64,000 nt of DNA from Deinococcus seoulensis (GTDB lineage: Bacteria; Deinococcota; Deinococci; Deinococcales; Deinococcaceae): positions 50,669-114,668 of the forward strand of contig NZ_BMQM01000013.1 in assembly GCF_014648115.1 (NCBI RefSeq), written 5' to 3'. The notes beneath the pieces were generated by a model, which was given only the letters and a program-made list of their open reading frames with translations, was not told the origin of the DNA and did not search any database. The translations under genes and the position numbers were made by a program. This document shows positions 33,836-44,939 of this stretch, one piece after another (within the stretch, counting starts at the first letter, position 1; the number at the start of each line of letters is the position of its first letter).

Positions 33836-35953
33836 TCAGTCGGCGCTGACCGCTTCGCGTTCCGGCACGGCGGGCAGGCCCAGCATGGCGTGCACGCTGG
33901 CGCTCCAGCCCTCGTCGTCCAGGGTGCGCCAGTGGTGCGCCCACTGCCAGCGGCGGTAGGCGTCGGCGGCGGCTTCCAGGCCACCGGCCTCGTCCAGCAG
34001 GGGGTTGGCGGGCGGGGTGCCCAGGTGGTGGCGGGTCAGGCTGCCTTCCAGGTCCGCGAGGGTCCGGGGGCCGAACGCGAACGACACGCGGCCCTGCCCG
34101 GCCCAGCGGCGCAGGTCGTCCTCGGGCGGCAGGGCGTACAGGATCAGTTCACCGCCGGGGTGCGCGTCGCCCGGGCCAGTCAGGGTGAGGCCCGGCACGT
34201 TGTCACGCAGGTACGCGGCGACGGGGCCAGTGGCGTGCGCGGCTGCCCCGGCGCGCAGGTGGTCCATGGCGGCTTTCGGGTTCAGGCGCGGGTAGGGCTG
34301 CGGGGCGGGCGGCGCGTCCAGGCGCAGGGTGGCGGGGGCGCGCAGCGCCTGCCCGTGGAATTCCAGGCGGGTCTGGCCGCGCCACTCGCTGCTCACCAGT
34401 TGCGCGGCGAGGTCGCGTTCGCCGCCGGTGTCGTCGGTCTCGTCGAACTTGATGCCGCGCAGGCCCGCCACCTTGAACTGCAGGCCGTTGCCTTTCTTGC
34501 CGACCAGGCGGGTGTCGGTCAGGGTGTCGCGCAGGTGCCACAGCGGCAGCGGGTGACCCTCGCCGAACGGTTCGAAGGTGGCGGCCTCGGCCAGCAGGTC
34601 CAGCGAGGCGCCCAGGCCAGGCAGCGGGGCGTCCAGGCGCACGCGGGGGTGCGGCGTGGGGAACTGCCGGGCGTACTCGTGAATGCGGTCCCGGAACGCG
34701 CCGATGTTGGCGGGGTCGATGGAGAACCCGGCCGCACCGGGGTGCCCGCCGTAGCGTTTGAGCAGGTCGTGGCTGAACCGCAGGCCCTGCACGGCGCTGA
34801 TGCCGGGCGTGCTGCGGACCGAGCCCTTGCCCTGCGCGATGATGTACACGGGTTTGTGGTACGTCTCGAGCAGTTTGCTGGCCACGATGCCCATCACCCC
34901 GGCGTGCCAGTCGGGGTGCGTGACGACCAGGGCCGGGTCGGCGGGGTCGGCGATGCTCAATGCCTGCGCGAACATGTCGTCCTGCAACTTGCGGCGTTCC
35001 AGGTTGCGGATTTCCAGGTACTCGGCGAGGCGGGCGGCCTCGTGCGGGCTGCGTTGCGTGAGCAGGTCCAGGGCCACGTCGGCCTCGCCCATGCGTCCGG
35101 CGGCGTTGATGCGGGGCGCGAGGATGAACGCCACGTCCCGCGCGGTCGGGCGGCGGACCCGTCCGGAGTCCAGCAGGGCGCGCAGGCCCGGCAGTTCCGT
35201 GTCGGCCAGGGCGTCCAGTCCGGCGCGGACCAGGGCGCGGTTCTCCCCGATCAGGGGGGCCACGTCGGCCACGGTGCCCAGGGTCGCCAGGGCCGCGTAG
35301 GCGCGGGGTTCCGGCAGGCCGAGCAGGTCGTTCACGGCCCACAGCAGGTGGTACGCCACGCCGGCGCCGGTCAGGTTGTGCAGGTCGTGGTCGAAGTCGG
35401 TGGTCAGGCTGGGGTGCACGACCAGCGCGTCCGGGAATTCGTCACCGGGTGCGTGGTGGTCGGTCACGATGACCTGCGTGCCGTGGTCCAGCAGCGCGCG
35501 GATCTCGGCGTGGTTGGTCACGCCGCAGTCCACCGTGACGAGCAGGTCGCAGGCGGCGGCGTGTTCCGGCACGCGGTCCGGGTGCACGCCGTACCCCTCG
35601 TTCAGCCGGTGCGGGATGAAGCCGTGCACGTCGGCGTCCAGGTCCCGCAGGCCCAGCACCAGGGTGGCGGTGGCGCTCACTCCGTCCGCGTCGTAATCCC
35701 CGTGAATGCGGATGCGTTTACGCTCGCGGATGGCCTGCACGATCCGCCCGGCCGCTTCCCGCAGGGCCGGGTTGGGCGTGAGGGTCAGGGGCGGGTCGAG
35801 CAGCGCGGCGCTCAGGCCACGCCCGCTCAGGACCTGTGCGAGCGGCGGCGACACCCGCCATCGGCGCATGGTGTCCAGCAACGCCTCGCGGCTGGCGGGC
35901 GGGGCCAGCAGCCACTCGGGTTGCAGGCGCGGAAGGCCGGGCCGGGCGCTCAT
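33836..35953 (-). CDS. recJ: Single-strand-DNA-specific exonuclease RecJ
   Basis: 705 residues. The DHH phosphoesterase motifs are present: IRIHGDYDADGVSATATLVL, TVDCGVTNH, VIVTDHHAPGDEFPDALVVH and ALATLGTVADVAPLIGENR. A DHHA1 domain follows (GVMGIVASKLLE, KRYGGHPGAAGFSI), then an OB-fold and a longer C-terminal domain. RecJ degrades single strands 5' to 3' in recombination and repair. In Deinococcus it belongs to the RecFOR path used instead of RecBCD. ATG 35953 overlaps the LapA-like gene's stop (ATGA); the long N-terminal extension in the open frame is not coding. Confidence 0.95.
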   Translation of the reverse strand: MSARPGLPRLQPEWLLAPPASREALLDTMRRWRVSPPLAQVLSGRGLSAALLDPPLTLTPNPALREAAGRIVQAIRERKRIRIHGDYDADGVSATATLVLGLRDLDADVHGFIPHRLNEGYGVHPDRVPEHAAACDLLVTVDCGVTNHAEIRALLDHGTQVIVTDHHAPGDEFPDALVVHPSLTTDFDHDLHNLTGAGVAYHLLWAVNDLLGLPEPRAYAALATLGTVADVAPLIGENRALVRAGLDALADTELPGLRALLDSGRVRRPTARDVAFILAPRINAAGRMGEADVALDLLTQRSPHEAARLAEYLEIRNLERRKLQDDMFAQALSIADPADPALVVTHPDWHAGVMGIVASKLLETYHKPVYIIAQGKGSVRSTPGISAVQGLRFSHDLLKRYGGHPGAAGFSIDPANIGAFRDRIHEYARQFPTPHPRVRLDAPLPGLGASLDLLAEAATFEPFGEGHPLPLWHLRDTLTDTRLVGKKGNGLQFKVAGLRGIKFDETDDTGGERDLAAQLVSSEWRGQTRLEFHGQALRAPATLRLDAPPAPQPYPRLNPKAAMDHLRAGAAAHATGPVAAYLRDNVPGLTLTGPGDAHPGGELILYALPPEDDLRRWAGQGRVSFAFGPRTLADLEGSLTRHHLGTPPANPLLDEAGGLEAAADAYRRWQWAHHWRTLDDEGWSASVHAMLGLPAVPEREAVSAD

Positions 35954-36354
35954 CCGGCCTCCCCGCTGTCCGCAGTGGTGGCCGGGACCGGCTGGGGGGC
36001 CGGGACGGGCTGGGTGGGCGGCGGGGCAGGTGCCGTGGGGTGCGGCGCGGGTTGCATGGCGGCCAGCCGGGCCTGCAGGGTGGCGGTCAGGCGGTCCTCG
36101 GTGTCGCGGCGCAGCCGGGTTTCCCGCTGGCGGCGCAGGCGTTCGCCGGTCAGGCCCGGCAACAGCAGCAGCGCCATGAACAGCGCGCCCAGCAGCAGGA
36201 ACAGGCTCACGCTCACGCCGACCGACACGGTCACCTCGCCCCGTCCGGTGGGCAGGGGCAGGCGGACCAGTTCGGGGTTCTCCAGCGTGAACAGCGCCAG
36301 GTACGCGGCGATGCCCAGCAGCAGCAGCACCTGAAGGAAGGAAACGAGGCGCAT
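35950..36354 (-). CDS. LapA-like (DUF1049) membrane protein
   Basis: 134 residues. Two membrane helices (about 5-22 and 44-66) are separated by FTLENPELVRLPLPTGRGEV, the LapA/DUF1049 layout. A basic coiled segment (GERLRRQRETRLRRDTEDRL) and a Pro-rich tail follow. LapA proteins act in lipopolysaccharide assembly in proteobacteria; the role here is unknown. It is coupled to recJ by ATGA. The -10 TACACT lies seven bases before its ATG. Confidence 0.75.
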   Translation of the reverse strand: MRLVSFLQVLLLLGIAAYLALFTLENPELVRLPLPTGRGEVTVSVGVSVSLFLLLGALFMALLLLPGLTGERLRRQRETRLRRDTEDRLTATLQARLAAMQPAPHPTAPAPPPTQPVPAPQPVPATTADSGEAG

Positions 36355-36361
36355 GACCGTC

Positions 36362-36367
36362 AGTGTA
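36362..36367 (-). promoter_or_regulatory. Leaderless -10 element TACACT (lapA-like/recJ)
   Basis: On the minus strand TACACT ends seven bases before the start at 36354. Confidence 0.5.
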
Positions 36368-36499
36368 CCCCCCGCGCCAGGGGCACGTCCGGCGGTGAAC
36401 GCCCGGCAGGTCGCTCACCCTGGGGGCACATGAACGGCGGCCCCCGTTTCCGGGAGGCCGCCGTGTCCTGATCCCGCGGGGGGAGTCAGGGGGTGGGGA

Positions 36500-37684
<1,185 letters not shown>

Positions 37685-37829
37685 GTTGGTTCTCCTTGGG
37701 TGTTCGGTGCGGGATCTGGAACTTGTCTTCCCGGTTTCCTAGTGTTCACCGTAGGCACTGGCAGTGAGGGATTTGTGAACTTCTCTACGGTTACCCTTTG
37801 GGTCAGCCTCTCATCTGATCGCCGAAAGC

Positions 37830-37858
37830 CATTTATCTGCCGACATGAGAGATAAATG
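37830..37858. promoter_or_regulatory. Perfect inverted repeat upstream of the SLH gene
   Basis: CATTTATCT and AGATAAATG, a perfect 9-base pair of arms with an 11-base spacer (centres two helical turns apart), in an A+T-rich island 146 bases before the SLH gene. Probably a regulator site. Confidence 0.5.
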
Positions 37859-38019
37859 ACATATGGGTCACTTCTCGTGAGCGTCATGGAACCGCTTCAG
37901 ATCGCACTTCGTTGCATTGACGTGAGAAGTCTGTCGAAAGGTACATGTCGCCTCCTCATGAGAACCCATTCATGGGTCCGCGCCCCCCCGACCCCGGAAA
38001 ACGGCCCGCACGCCCCCCG

Positions 38020-38025
38020 TATACT
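38020..38025 (+). promoter_or_regulatory. Leaderless -10 element TATACT
   Basis: TATACT ends six bases before the ATG of the nucleoside phosphorylase gene; a near-consensus leaderless promoter. Confidence 0.6.
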
Positions 38026-38031
38026 CGCCAC

Positions 38032-38757
38032 ATGAGCCAGATTCATGTCCGCGCCCAGCCCGGCGACGTTGCCCCGTACGTCCTGCTGCCCGGCGACCCC
38101 AACCGCGCCCGCCACATCGCCAGCACCTACCTGGACGGTGCCCGCGAGTACACCAGCCACCGGCAACTGCTGGGCTTCACCGGCACCTACCAGGGCGTGC
38201 CGGTCAGCGTGCAGACGACCGGCATGGGCTGCCCCAGCGCCGCCATCGTCGCCGAGGAACTCGCGCGGCTGGGCGCCCGCACCCTGATCCGCGTGGGCAC
38301 CCTGGGCGGCGCGACCCCCAGCGTCGCGCCGGGTGATCTGGTGATCGCCACGGCGGCCGTCCCCAACGACGGCACCACCCGCCAGATGCTGGGCGGCGCG
38401 CCGTACGCCCCGGCTGCCAGTTTCGAGGTCGTGGAGGCCAGCGTGAAGGCCGCCCGCGAGCACGGCGCGCCGCACCACGTCGGGCTGGTCATGACCGAGG
38501 ACGCCTTCTACGCCAGCACCCCCGAACACGCGCGCCTGTGGGCGGGCCGGGGCGTGCTGGGCTTCGAGATGGAAGCCAGCGCCATCTTCCTGGTGGCCGC
38601 GCAGCGGGGCCTGCGGGCCGCGTGCCTGACCGCGTGCAGCAACGACATCGGCGACCCGCAATTGGTGCCCGACGAGGTGCTGGCCGCCGGGGTGGACCGC
38701 ATGGTGCACGTGGCGCTGGACGCCATCGTGACGCTCGCCGCGAACGACGCCAGGTAA
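38032..38757 (+). CDS. deoD: Purine nucleoside phosphorylase (DeoD type)
   Basis: 241 residues of the hexameric PNP/uridine phosphorylase family. Seen are YVLLPGDPNRARHIA (phosphate site), VQTTGMGCPSAAIVAEEL, RVGTLGGATPSVAPGDLVIA, GFEMEASAIFLVA (ribose-binding Glu-Met-Glu) and ACLTACSNDIGDP. It splits purine nucleosides with phosphate to free base and ribose-1-phosphate in the cytosol. The Asp near the base (SNDIG) favours a purine over a uridine substrate, though this is not certain. Confidence 0.88.
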   Translation: MSQIHVRAQPGDVAPYVLLPGDPNRARHIASTYLDGAREYTSHRQLLGFTGTYQGVPVSVQTTGMGCPSAAIVAEELARLGARTLIRVGTLGGATPSVAPGDLVIATAAVPNDGTTRQMLGGAPYAPAASFEVVEASVKAAREHGAPHHVGLVMTEDAFYASTPEHARLWAGRGVLGFEMEASAIFLVAAQRGLRAACLTACSNDIGDPQLVPDEVLAAGVDRMVHVALDAIVTLAANDAR

Positions 38758-38898
38758 CGCCGGCACGCAGACCGGAGGGCCACGGCTGGAAGTTGCGCCG
38801 TGGCCCTCTGCATGGAGGCGGCGCGGCCGCACCGTTCGTGAGGCGCACTTCTGCGTGGCGGCTCTGCGTGGCGGCGTGGGCTGTGGCAGGATAACCCC

Positions 38899-39696
38899 AT
38901 GACTCAACTCGACGAACTGGAATTCAACAACGTGCAGATCGACCAGCATGGCCCCATCGCCGTGCTGACCATCAACCGCCCCAAGGCCCTGAACGCCCTG
39001 AACGCCGACACCCTCTCGGAGATCGCGCAGGCCGTGAACATGATCATCGAGGACGCCGAGGTGGGCGCCCTGATCATCACGGGCGCGGGCGAGAAGGCCT
39101 TCGTGGCGGGTGCGGACATCAGCGAGTTCGGCGACCTGGAAGGCGTGTACGACGGCCGTGAACTGGCGCTGGCCGGGCAGGACGTCATGCATCAGATCAG
39201 CAGCCTGCCCATTCCCGTGATCGCGGCCGTGAACGGGTACGCGCTGGGCGGCGGACTGGAACTGGCGCTGGCCTGCGACGTGCGCGTGGCCGCCACGACC
39301 GCCCGCCTGGGCCTGCCGGAAACCAGCCTGGGCCTGATTCCGGGCTTCGGCGGTACGCAGCGCCTGCCGCGCCTGATCGGCACGGGCCGCGCGCTGGACA
39401 TGATCCTCACGGGCCGTCAGGTCAGGGCCGACGAGGCGCTCGGCATGGGCCTCGTGAACTACGTGGCCGACAACGCCCTGACCAGGGCGCGCGAGGTCGC
39501 CGAGGCCATGCTGAAAAACGCCCCGATTGCCGTGTCGCTGGTCAAGGAAGCCGTGCGGCGCGGCATGGACACCACCCTCGAAGGCGGCCTGGAGATCGAG
39601 GCGGACCTGTTCGGCATGACGGTCGCCACCAAGGACTTCCGTGAGGGCGTGGACGCCTTCCTGAACAAACGCCCGGCGGAGTTCCAGGGTGAGTGA
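38899..39696 (+). CDS. Enoyl-CoA hydratase/isomerase family protein
   Basis: 265 residues, a crotonase. Two oxyanion-hole stretches are AFVAGADISEFGDL and NGYALGGGLELALACDVRVA. The two catalytic Glu residues of true hydratases appear in GLPETSLGLIPGFGGTQRLP (Glu) and the region before. It hydrates 2-enoyl-CoA in fatty acid breakdown. The HD-domain gene overlaps its end by eight bases. The chain-length preference is unknown. Confidence 0.9.
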   Translation: MTQLDELEFNNVQIDQHGPIAVLTINRPKALNALNADTLSEIAQAVNMIIEDAEVGALIITGAGEKAFVAGADISEFGDLEGVYDGRELALAGQDVMHQISSLPIPVIAAVNGYALGGGLELALACDVRVAATTARLGLPETSLGLIPGFGGTQRLPRLIGTGRALDMILTGRQVRADEALGMGLVNYVADNALTRAREVAEAMLKNAPIAVSLVKEAVRRGMDTTLEGGLEIEADLFGMTVATKDFREGVDAFLNKRPAEFQGE

Positions 39697-40783
39697 GCAG
39701 GGCGGCCCCTCCGACGGGAAGGGCACCCCCCAGAAGTTCCGCCTGAGCGTGCAGAGCGGCGTCGTCAGCGACGTCGAGGGCCGCGCCCAGCCCGCGCCGG
39801 GCCGTGAGGGCAGCGCCACCCCGAACGGCCAGCGGGTCGTGGAGTTCACCACGCCCCGCGCCAAGCTGATCGAGGAGGCCGACGGCGCCATCCGCGCCGA
39901 CCTCGCCACGTACCCGCGCGCGCTGGCGGCGTACGAGGCGCTGCGCGGCGACCCGGAAGCCCTGGCCCACTGGGACATGGCGAACTACATCACCATGCGC
40001 AAGCTGGGGTACAACGACCACGGGCGCGTGCACGCGTTCATCACGGGCGCGGCGGGCATGGCGATCACGGAACTGCTGCTGGAAGGCGGCGTGAAACCCG
40101 ACCTGATGGACAGCGGCGTGGGCGACCCGGACGACGTATTCCTGACCGTGATCCTGGGCACCATGCTGCACGACATCGGCAACCAGATTCACCGCGCCGG
40201 GCACGAGGCGCACGGCGTGGCGCTGGCCCTGCCGATCCTGGACCGCATCATGGGGCCGCTGTACCCGGACCCGTTCAAACGTACCAAGGTCCGGTCGTTC
40301 ATTCTGGGCGCCATCAACTGCCACGACCTAAACCCCGCCCCGCTGACGGTCGAGGGCGGGATCGTGGCCGTCGCGGACGGCACGGACATCACCAAGGGGC
40401 GGGGCCGCAAGGCGTTCAGCCTGGGCAGCGTGGACATCCACTCGATCAGTGCGCTGGCCGTGGATCAGGTCGTCATCGAGAGGGGCCGCGACAAGCCGGT
40501 GCTGATCAGCGTGACCATGAACAACTCCGGCGGCATCTTTCAGGTCGAGGAGATCCTGGCGCCCAAGGTCATCCGCACGCCGCTGCGCCGTTTCGTGGAA
40601 CTGCGCGCCACGACCCGCCCGCAGGGCGACGAGCAGATTCTCTCGAAGGTTCGCCTGGACGGCGACCACTTCGTGATGGACCTCGAAAGTGGCGAGCAGG
40701 TCGAGGTGGAGGTCATGGACTCGCAGAAGCAGGCGCAGCAGGCCGTGGCCGAGAACCTCGGCATCGGCACCGACAGCCGCTGA
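39689..40783 (+). CDS. HD-domain phosphohydrolase
   Basis: 364 residues from a GTG overlapping the hydratase gene. The first 50 residues are Gly/Pro-rich and probably disordered. The HD domain is at about 110-250: DHGRVHAFITGAAG (first His), GTMLHDIGNQIHRAGHEAHG (HD metal pair plus further His) and GAINCHDLNPAPLTVEGGIV, VAVADGTDITKG (last Asp). A beta-rich C-terminal domain (about 265-345) has unknown use. The metal residues are intact, so it should be an active phosphohydrolase of a nucleotide or similar. The substrate is unknown. Confidence 0.8.
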   Translation: MSEQGGPSDGKGTPQKFRLSVQSGVVSDVEGRAQPAPGREGSATPNGQRVVEFTTPRAKLIEEADGAIRADLATYPRALAAYEALRGDPEALAHWDMANYITMRKLGYNDHGRVHAFITGAAGMAITELLLEGGVKPDLMDSGVGDPDDVFLTVILGTMLHDIGNQIHRAGHEAHGVALALPILDRIMGPLYPDPFKRTKVRSFILGAINCHDLNPAPLTVEGGIVAVADGTDITKGRGRKAFSLGSVDIHSISALAVDQVVIERGRDKPVLISVTMNNSGGIFQVEEILAPKVIRTPLRRFVELRATTRPQGDEQILSKVRLDGDHFVMDLESGEQVEVEVMDSQKQAQQAVAENLGIGTDSR

Positions 40784-40794
40784 CCTCACGCAGA

Positions 40795-40826
40795 AACGCC
40801 CCGGCCGGTGATCTGGTCGGGGCGTT
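40795..40826. terminator. Bidirectional hairpin terminator
   Basis: AACGCCCCG pairs with CGGGGCGTT, with a few extra inner pairs, between the convergent HD gene and the small acidic gene. Confidence 0.7.
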
Positions 40827-40840
40827 CCTGTACTGGGTGG

Positions 40841-41167
40841 TTATTTCCCGGTGCCGGGCAGTGGGGTGGTGCGGGCGGGGCCGCCGTCCACGCCGCCGCT
40901 GCGGTGCGTGCCCTCTCCGCCGCTCGCGCGGCCTTCCATGTCGCTGTTGCCGTCGTTGTTGGGGGTGCCCTGACGGTCCTCGAAGTCACGGCCTCCCTGC
41001 GTGCCGTCGTTGAAGCCGGGCTGGTCGTTGGGGTTGGTGCTGTCGGCGGTGGCGGCGCCGCGCAGCAGGTCCTCGGCCGTCATCTTGTCCTGAAGCAGTT
41101 CGCCGGTGGTGCCGTCGTCTCGCACTTCCCCTTCCGGGGCGTAGTCGGAATCGTTCTTGCGGGTCAT
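40841..41167 (-). CDS. Small hydrophilic, probably disordered protein
   Basis: 108 residues with no hydrophobic core: MTRKNDSDYAPEGEVRDDGT, then repeated Gly/Asn/Asp/Thr. I do not recognise the family. A near-consensus leaderless -10 (TACGCT) six bases before the ATG and a shared terminator at its end support it as a real gene. The composition is like that of hydrophilins and other desiccation-related proteins; this is a guess from composition only. Confidence 0.6.
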   Translation of the reverse strand: MTRKNDSDYAPEGEVRDDGTTGELLQDKMTAEDLLRGAATADSTNPNDQPGFNDGTQGGRDFEDRQGTPNNDGNSDMEGRASGGEGTHRSGGVDGGPARTTPLPGTGK

Positions 41168-41173
41168 GCGCGC

Positions 41174-41179
41174 AGCGTA
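41174..41179 (-). promoter_or_regulatory. Leaderless -10 element TACGCT
   Basis: On the minus strand it ends six bases before the start at 41167. Confidence 0.5.
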
Positions 41180-41282
41180 CCCGGCGTACCCGCCAGAAAG
41201 GTGGGCGCGGCCGGTACGCGTTCTTCATGTACGCCCGGGGGCGGGGGGCGCGCCCTTAATGCACGCTCACCCTGTCAGCGCC

Positions 41283-41288
41283 TATACT
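41283..41288 (+). promoter_or_regulatory. Leaderless -10 element TATACT (greA)
   Basis: It ends nine bases before the greA ATG. Confidence 0.55.
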
Positions 41289-41297
41289 TGACCGTCT

Positions 41298-41768
41298 ATG
41301 ACGAAAGAACGCATCACCATGACCCAGCGCGGGTATGACAAACTGCTCGAAACCCTTCACTTCCTGAAAACCACCAAACGCGAGGAGATCTCCGAGAACA
41401 TGGGGCGCGCCATCGCAGACGGCGACCTGCGCGAAAGTGCCGCGTACGACGAGGCCCGCATGCAGCAGTCCGAGAACGAGGCCCGCATCTCGGAACTGGA
41501 AAGCCAGCTGGAACGCTCGGTGATCATCGAGGAAGACAGCAGCGGCGGCGCCGGCCTGGGCGCGAAAATCACCGTGAAAGACGCCAAGGGCAAGGAACAC
41601 AAGTTCGAACTGGTCGGCACCTACGAGGTGGACGTCCTGAAGGGCAAGATCAGCGACGCCAGCCCCATCGGGAAGGCCCTGGCGGGCCGCAAGGCAGGCG
41701 AGAAGGTCACGGTGCAACTGCCCAAAGGCACCGCCGAGTTCGAGATCCTGGCCGTCGACTACGTGTAA
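41298..41768 (+). CDS. greA: Transcript cleavage factor GreA
   Basis: 156 residues. An N-terminal coiled-coil (about 8-80) is followed by an FKBP-like C-terminal domain (DVLKGKISDASPIGKALAGR, VQLPKGTAEFEIL). The tip holds ADGDLRESAAYDEAR, with the Asp and Glu that place the catalytic Mg2+ in the polymerase channel. This marks an active GreA rather than the inhibitor Gfh1. It rescues backtracked RNA polymerase by cutting the RNA 3' end. A long hairpin terminator follows. Confidence 0.92.
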   Translation: MTKERITMTQRGYDKLLETLHFLKTTKREEISENMGRAIADGDLRESAAYDEARMQQSENEARISELESQLERSVIIEEDSSGGAGLGAKITVKDAKGKEHKFELVGTYEVDVLKGKISDASPIGKALAGRKAGEKVTVQLPKGTAEFEILAVDYV

Positions 41769-41828
41769 CCGGCGCTGACGGGGACCGGGGCGGATGGAGA
41801 GCGGGTCTCCCCTGTCGCGCACGAACCC

Positions 41829-41880
41829 GCACGATCAGCAGGTGCCCTTCCACGCGGAGCAGGGCGCCTGCTGATCGTGC
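41829..41880. terminator. Bidirectional hairpin terminator
   Basis: 20-base arms (41829-41848, 41861-41880) with a single G:T wobble and a 12-base loop, between convergent greA and the Nudix gene. Confidence 0.8.
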
Positions 41881-41899
41881 GTTGAACCGGCCGCAACGC

Positions 41900-42380
41900 T
41901 TACGGGCGGGGTTTCAGCGCCGGTATGCGCAGTCCTCCCCGCCCGTCCCAGCCTTTGAAGGCGTAGAAGCGCCCTGGTTCGCCGGTTTTCAGGAAATCAC
42001 TGAGCGGTTCGCGCATGGGTGGGGATTCGATCAGGGTCAGGGCCTCTTCCAGGGTGCAGAAGCGCGCCTCGACGATGAAGCCGTCCGGGTCGGCGGGGTT
42101 CAGCAGGCCGTCCCAGGTGGCCTCGAACGCCACGGCGATGGCGCGTTCGCCACGGCGTTCGTCCTCGATGTGCACGGTGTAGGCCATGTGCTTGATGCCC
42201 GTGAGTTTCAAACCCGTTTCCTCGAAGATCTCGCGGTACAGCGCTTCGGGGAGGGTCTCGCCGGGTTCCACGACCCCGCCGGGCAGGGTGTGGCGCACGC
42301 GGCCGTGCCCCTGCCAGTCGTTCCCGACCAGCAGCACCCGCCCGAAGCGGTCGCGCAGGATTCCGGCGGCGACCAGCAGG

Positions 42381-42394
<14 letters not shown>
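41900..42394 (-). CDS. Nudix hydrolase
   Basis: 164 residues. The Nudix box is complete: [20 protein letters not shown] followed by ETGLKL. The stretch [15 protein letters not shown] resembles housekeeping (deoxy)nucleotide or ADP-sugar hydrolases, but the substrate is unknown. It is downstream of prfA with a 14-base overlap, so the two share a transcript. A C-terminal tail ([20 protein letters not shown]) is not part of the fold. Confidence 0.85.
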
Positions 42395-43499
<1,105 letters not shown>

Positions 43500-43743
43500 G
43501 GGGTGGGGGTCCGGGTCGCCCCGCAGGCGTGCCCGCGCGGGCCTGCCCAGGGGGGACCGTGAAGGTCAGAGGAGAGGGTGGTCACGGGAAACATGAACGC
43601 AGTCTAGCGTCCCTCCCTGAACGGGACCGGAACGCTGCGCGCCGCGCCTTGGGCATTTCGAACGGAAGACTTCACGTTCAGGCAACCCGCGCCGGGGCGG
43701 CCCACACCTATCCCGGCCCCCCGGTGCGGCGCGGGCCGGGCGC

Positions 43744-43749
43744 TACAGT
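43744..43749 (+). promoter_or_regulatory. Leaderless -10 element TACAGT (hom)
   Basis: It ends seven bases before the homoserine dehydrogenase ATG. Confidence 0.5.
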
Positions 43750-43756
43750 CGGGCGC

Positions 43757-44719
43757 ATGAGAACCGTGACTGTGGGCATGCTCGGCTGTGGCACCGTGGG
43801 CCAGGACGTCCTGAACCTGATCGAACGCCGCGAGGCGATCTTCGCGGACCTGGGCGTACGCATCGAGGTCGTGGGCGTCCTGGTGCGGGACACGGCCCGC
43901 GAACGCCGCATTCCGGCCGGAACGCCCCTGACCACCGACCCCGCCTTCCTGCAACAGTGCGAGGTCGTGATCGAGGCGATGGGCGGCGTGCAGCTCCCCA
44001 TGACCATGCTGCGCCCCTACCTGCGCTCCGGGCGGCCCGTCATCACGGCGAACAAGGCGCTGCTGGCCGAATGCTGGGACGAACTGCGCGACTACGCCCT
44101 GAACGGCAAACTGTACTACGAGGCGTCCGTGATGGCCGGCACGCCCGTCATCGGCCCCATGAGCACCGTGCTGCGCGCCAGCACCTTCACGCGCCTTCAG
44201 GCCGTGCTGAACGGTACGTGCCTGTACATCCTGACGCAGATGGAAGGCGGCAAGGACTACGCGCAGGCCCTCGCCGAGGCGCAGGCACTCGGGTACGCCG
44301 AGGACCCGCCCACCCTGGACGTCGGCGGGTTCGACACCGCGCACAAACTCACGGTCCTGGCCCGCTTCTGCGCCGACGGGAACTTCCCGTACGACCGCGT
44401 GCAGGTGCAGGGCATCGAGCACATCACGCAGGAGGACATTCAGGCTGCCCGCGCGCGCGGCGAACGCATCAAACTCGTCGCGGAACTCGAATCCGTCGGC
44501 GGCGAGTGGCAGGCCCGCGTCGCCCCGCAGTCCCTGCCCGAAACGCACCCGCTGTGCACCGCCGGAGCCAGCCGCAACGCCATGGTCTACGAGGGCGAGG
44601 AGTGCGGCACCCTGATCTTCGCCGGGGGCGGCGCGGGCGGCATGGTCACCGCCAGCGCCATGGTCGGCGACCTGCTCGACCTGCTCATCGGCTTCCCCGG
44701 ACACGTTCCTCTCCATTGA
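43757..44719 (+). CDS. hom: Homoserine dehydrogenase
   Basis: 320 residues. An NAD(P)-binding start ([18 protein letters not shown]) precedes the catalytic domain: VEAMGG-like [47 protein letters not shown] and [18 protein letters not shown] (with the catalytic Asp/Lys). It reduces aspartate semialdehyde to homoserine for Met, Thr and Ile. It lacks the C-terminal ACT domain, so it belongs to the short form without Thr feedback through ACT. The 3' side meets element A copy 7. Confidence 0.92.
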   Translation: MRTVTVGMLGCGTVGQDVLNLIERREAIFADLGVRIEVVGVLVRDTARERRIPAGTPLTTDPAFLQQCEVVIEAMGGVQLPMTMLRPYLRSGRPVITANKALLAECWDELRDYALNGKLYYEASVMAGTPVIGPMSTVLRASTFTRLQAVLNGTCLYILTQMEGGKDYAQALAEAQALGYAEDPPTLDVGGFDTAHKLTVLARFCADGNFPYDRVQVQGIEHITQEDIQAARARGERIKLVAELESVGGEWQARVAPQSLPETHPLCTAGASRNAMVYEGEECGTLIFAGGGAGGMVTASAMVGDLLDLLIGFPGHVPLH

Positions 44720-44806
44720 ACTGGCCCCTGCGCTGAGGGAGGCGCGGGAAGCAGGGCGCGGGAGAGAACCACCCGGCCTCGCCTCCCGCGCCCCGCAAAC
44801 CGGTTA

Positions 44807-44939
44807 TACGGATTCCGTTTATTTCGTTAACAGATCGGAACACCACCGATCTGTTAACTCCACGTCCGGAACCCGCTTCGACTCCTACTCGCTCCGCTCG
44901 GATTGAACGGGTTTTGCAACCCTTCAATCGGAGTCCGTA
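44807..44939 (+). repeat. Element A, copy 7
   Basis: 133 bases flanked by TTA duplications (44804-44806, 44940-44942), showing the middle target base can be T. The right TTA is the TAA stop of the gene at 44940 on the minus strand. Hairpin 1 is GTTAACAGATCGG/CCGATCTGTTAAC; hairpin 2 is GATTGAACGG/CCCTTCAATC. Confidence 0.93.

Larger units (their letters stand above)
37685..38031. other. Divergent control region between the SLH gene and deoD-like gene
   Basis: A 347-base gap with lower G+C than the genes around it. It holds the 29-base palindrome at 37830-37858, an ACTTCTC/GAGAAGT pair (37870-37876, 37924-37930) and the leaderless -10 of the phosphorylase gene at 38020. No gene is seen in it. 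Confidence 0.55.

Noticed and set aside
33692..36334. 880-codon open frame antisense to recJ
   Set aside because: Shadow of a G+C-rich gene; recJ on the other strand has all its motifs.
37685..38031. Radiation/desiccation response motif (RDRM)
   Set aside because: Looked for the 17-base palindrome upstream of the SLH, polX and recJ genes; no convincing match.
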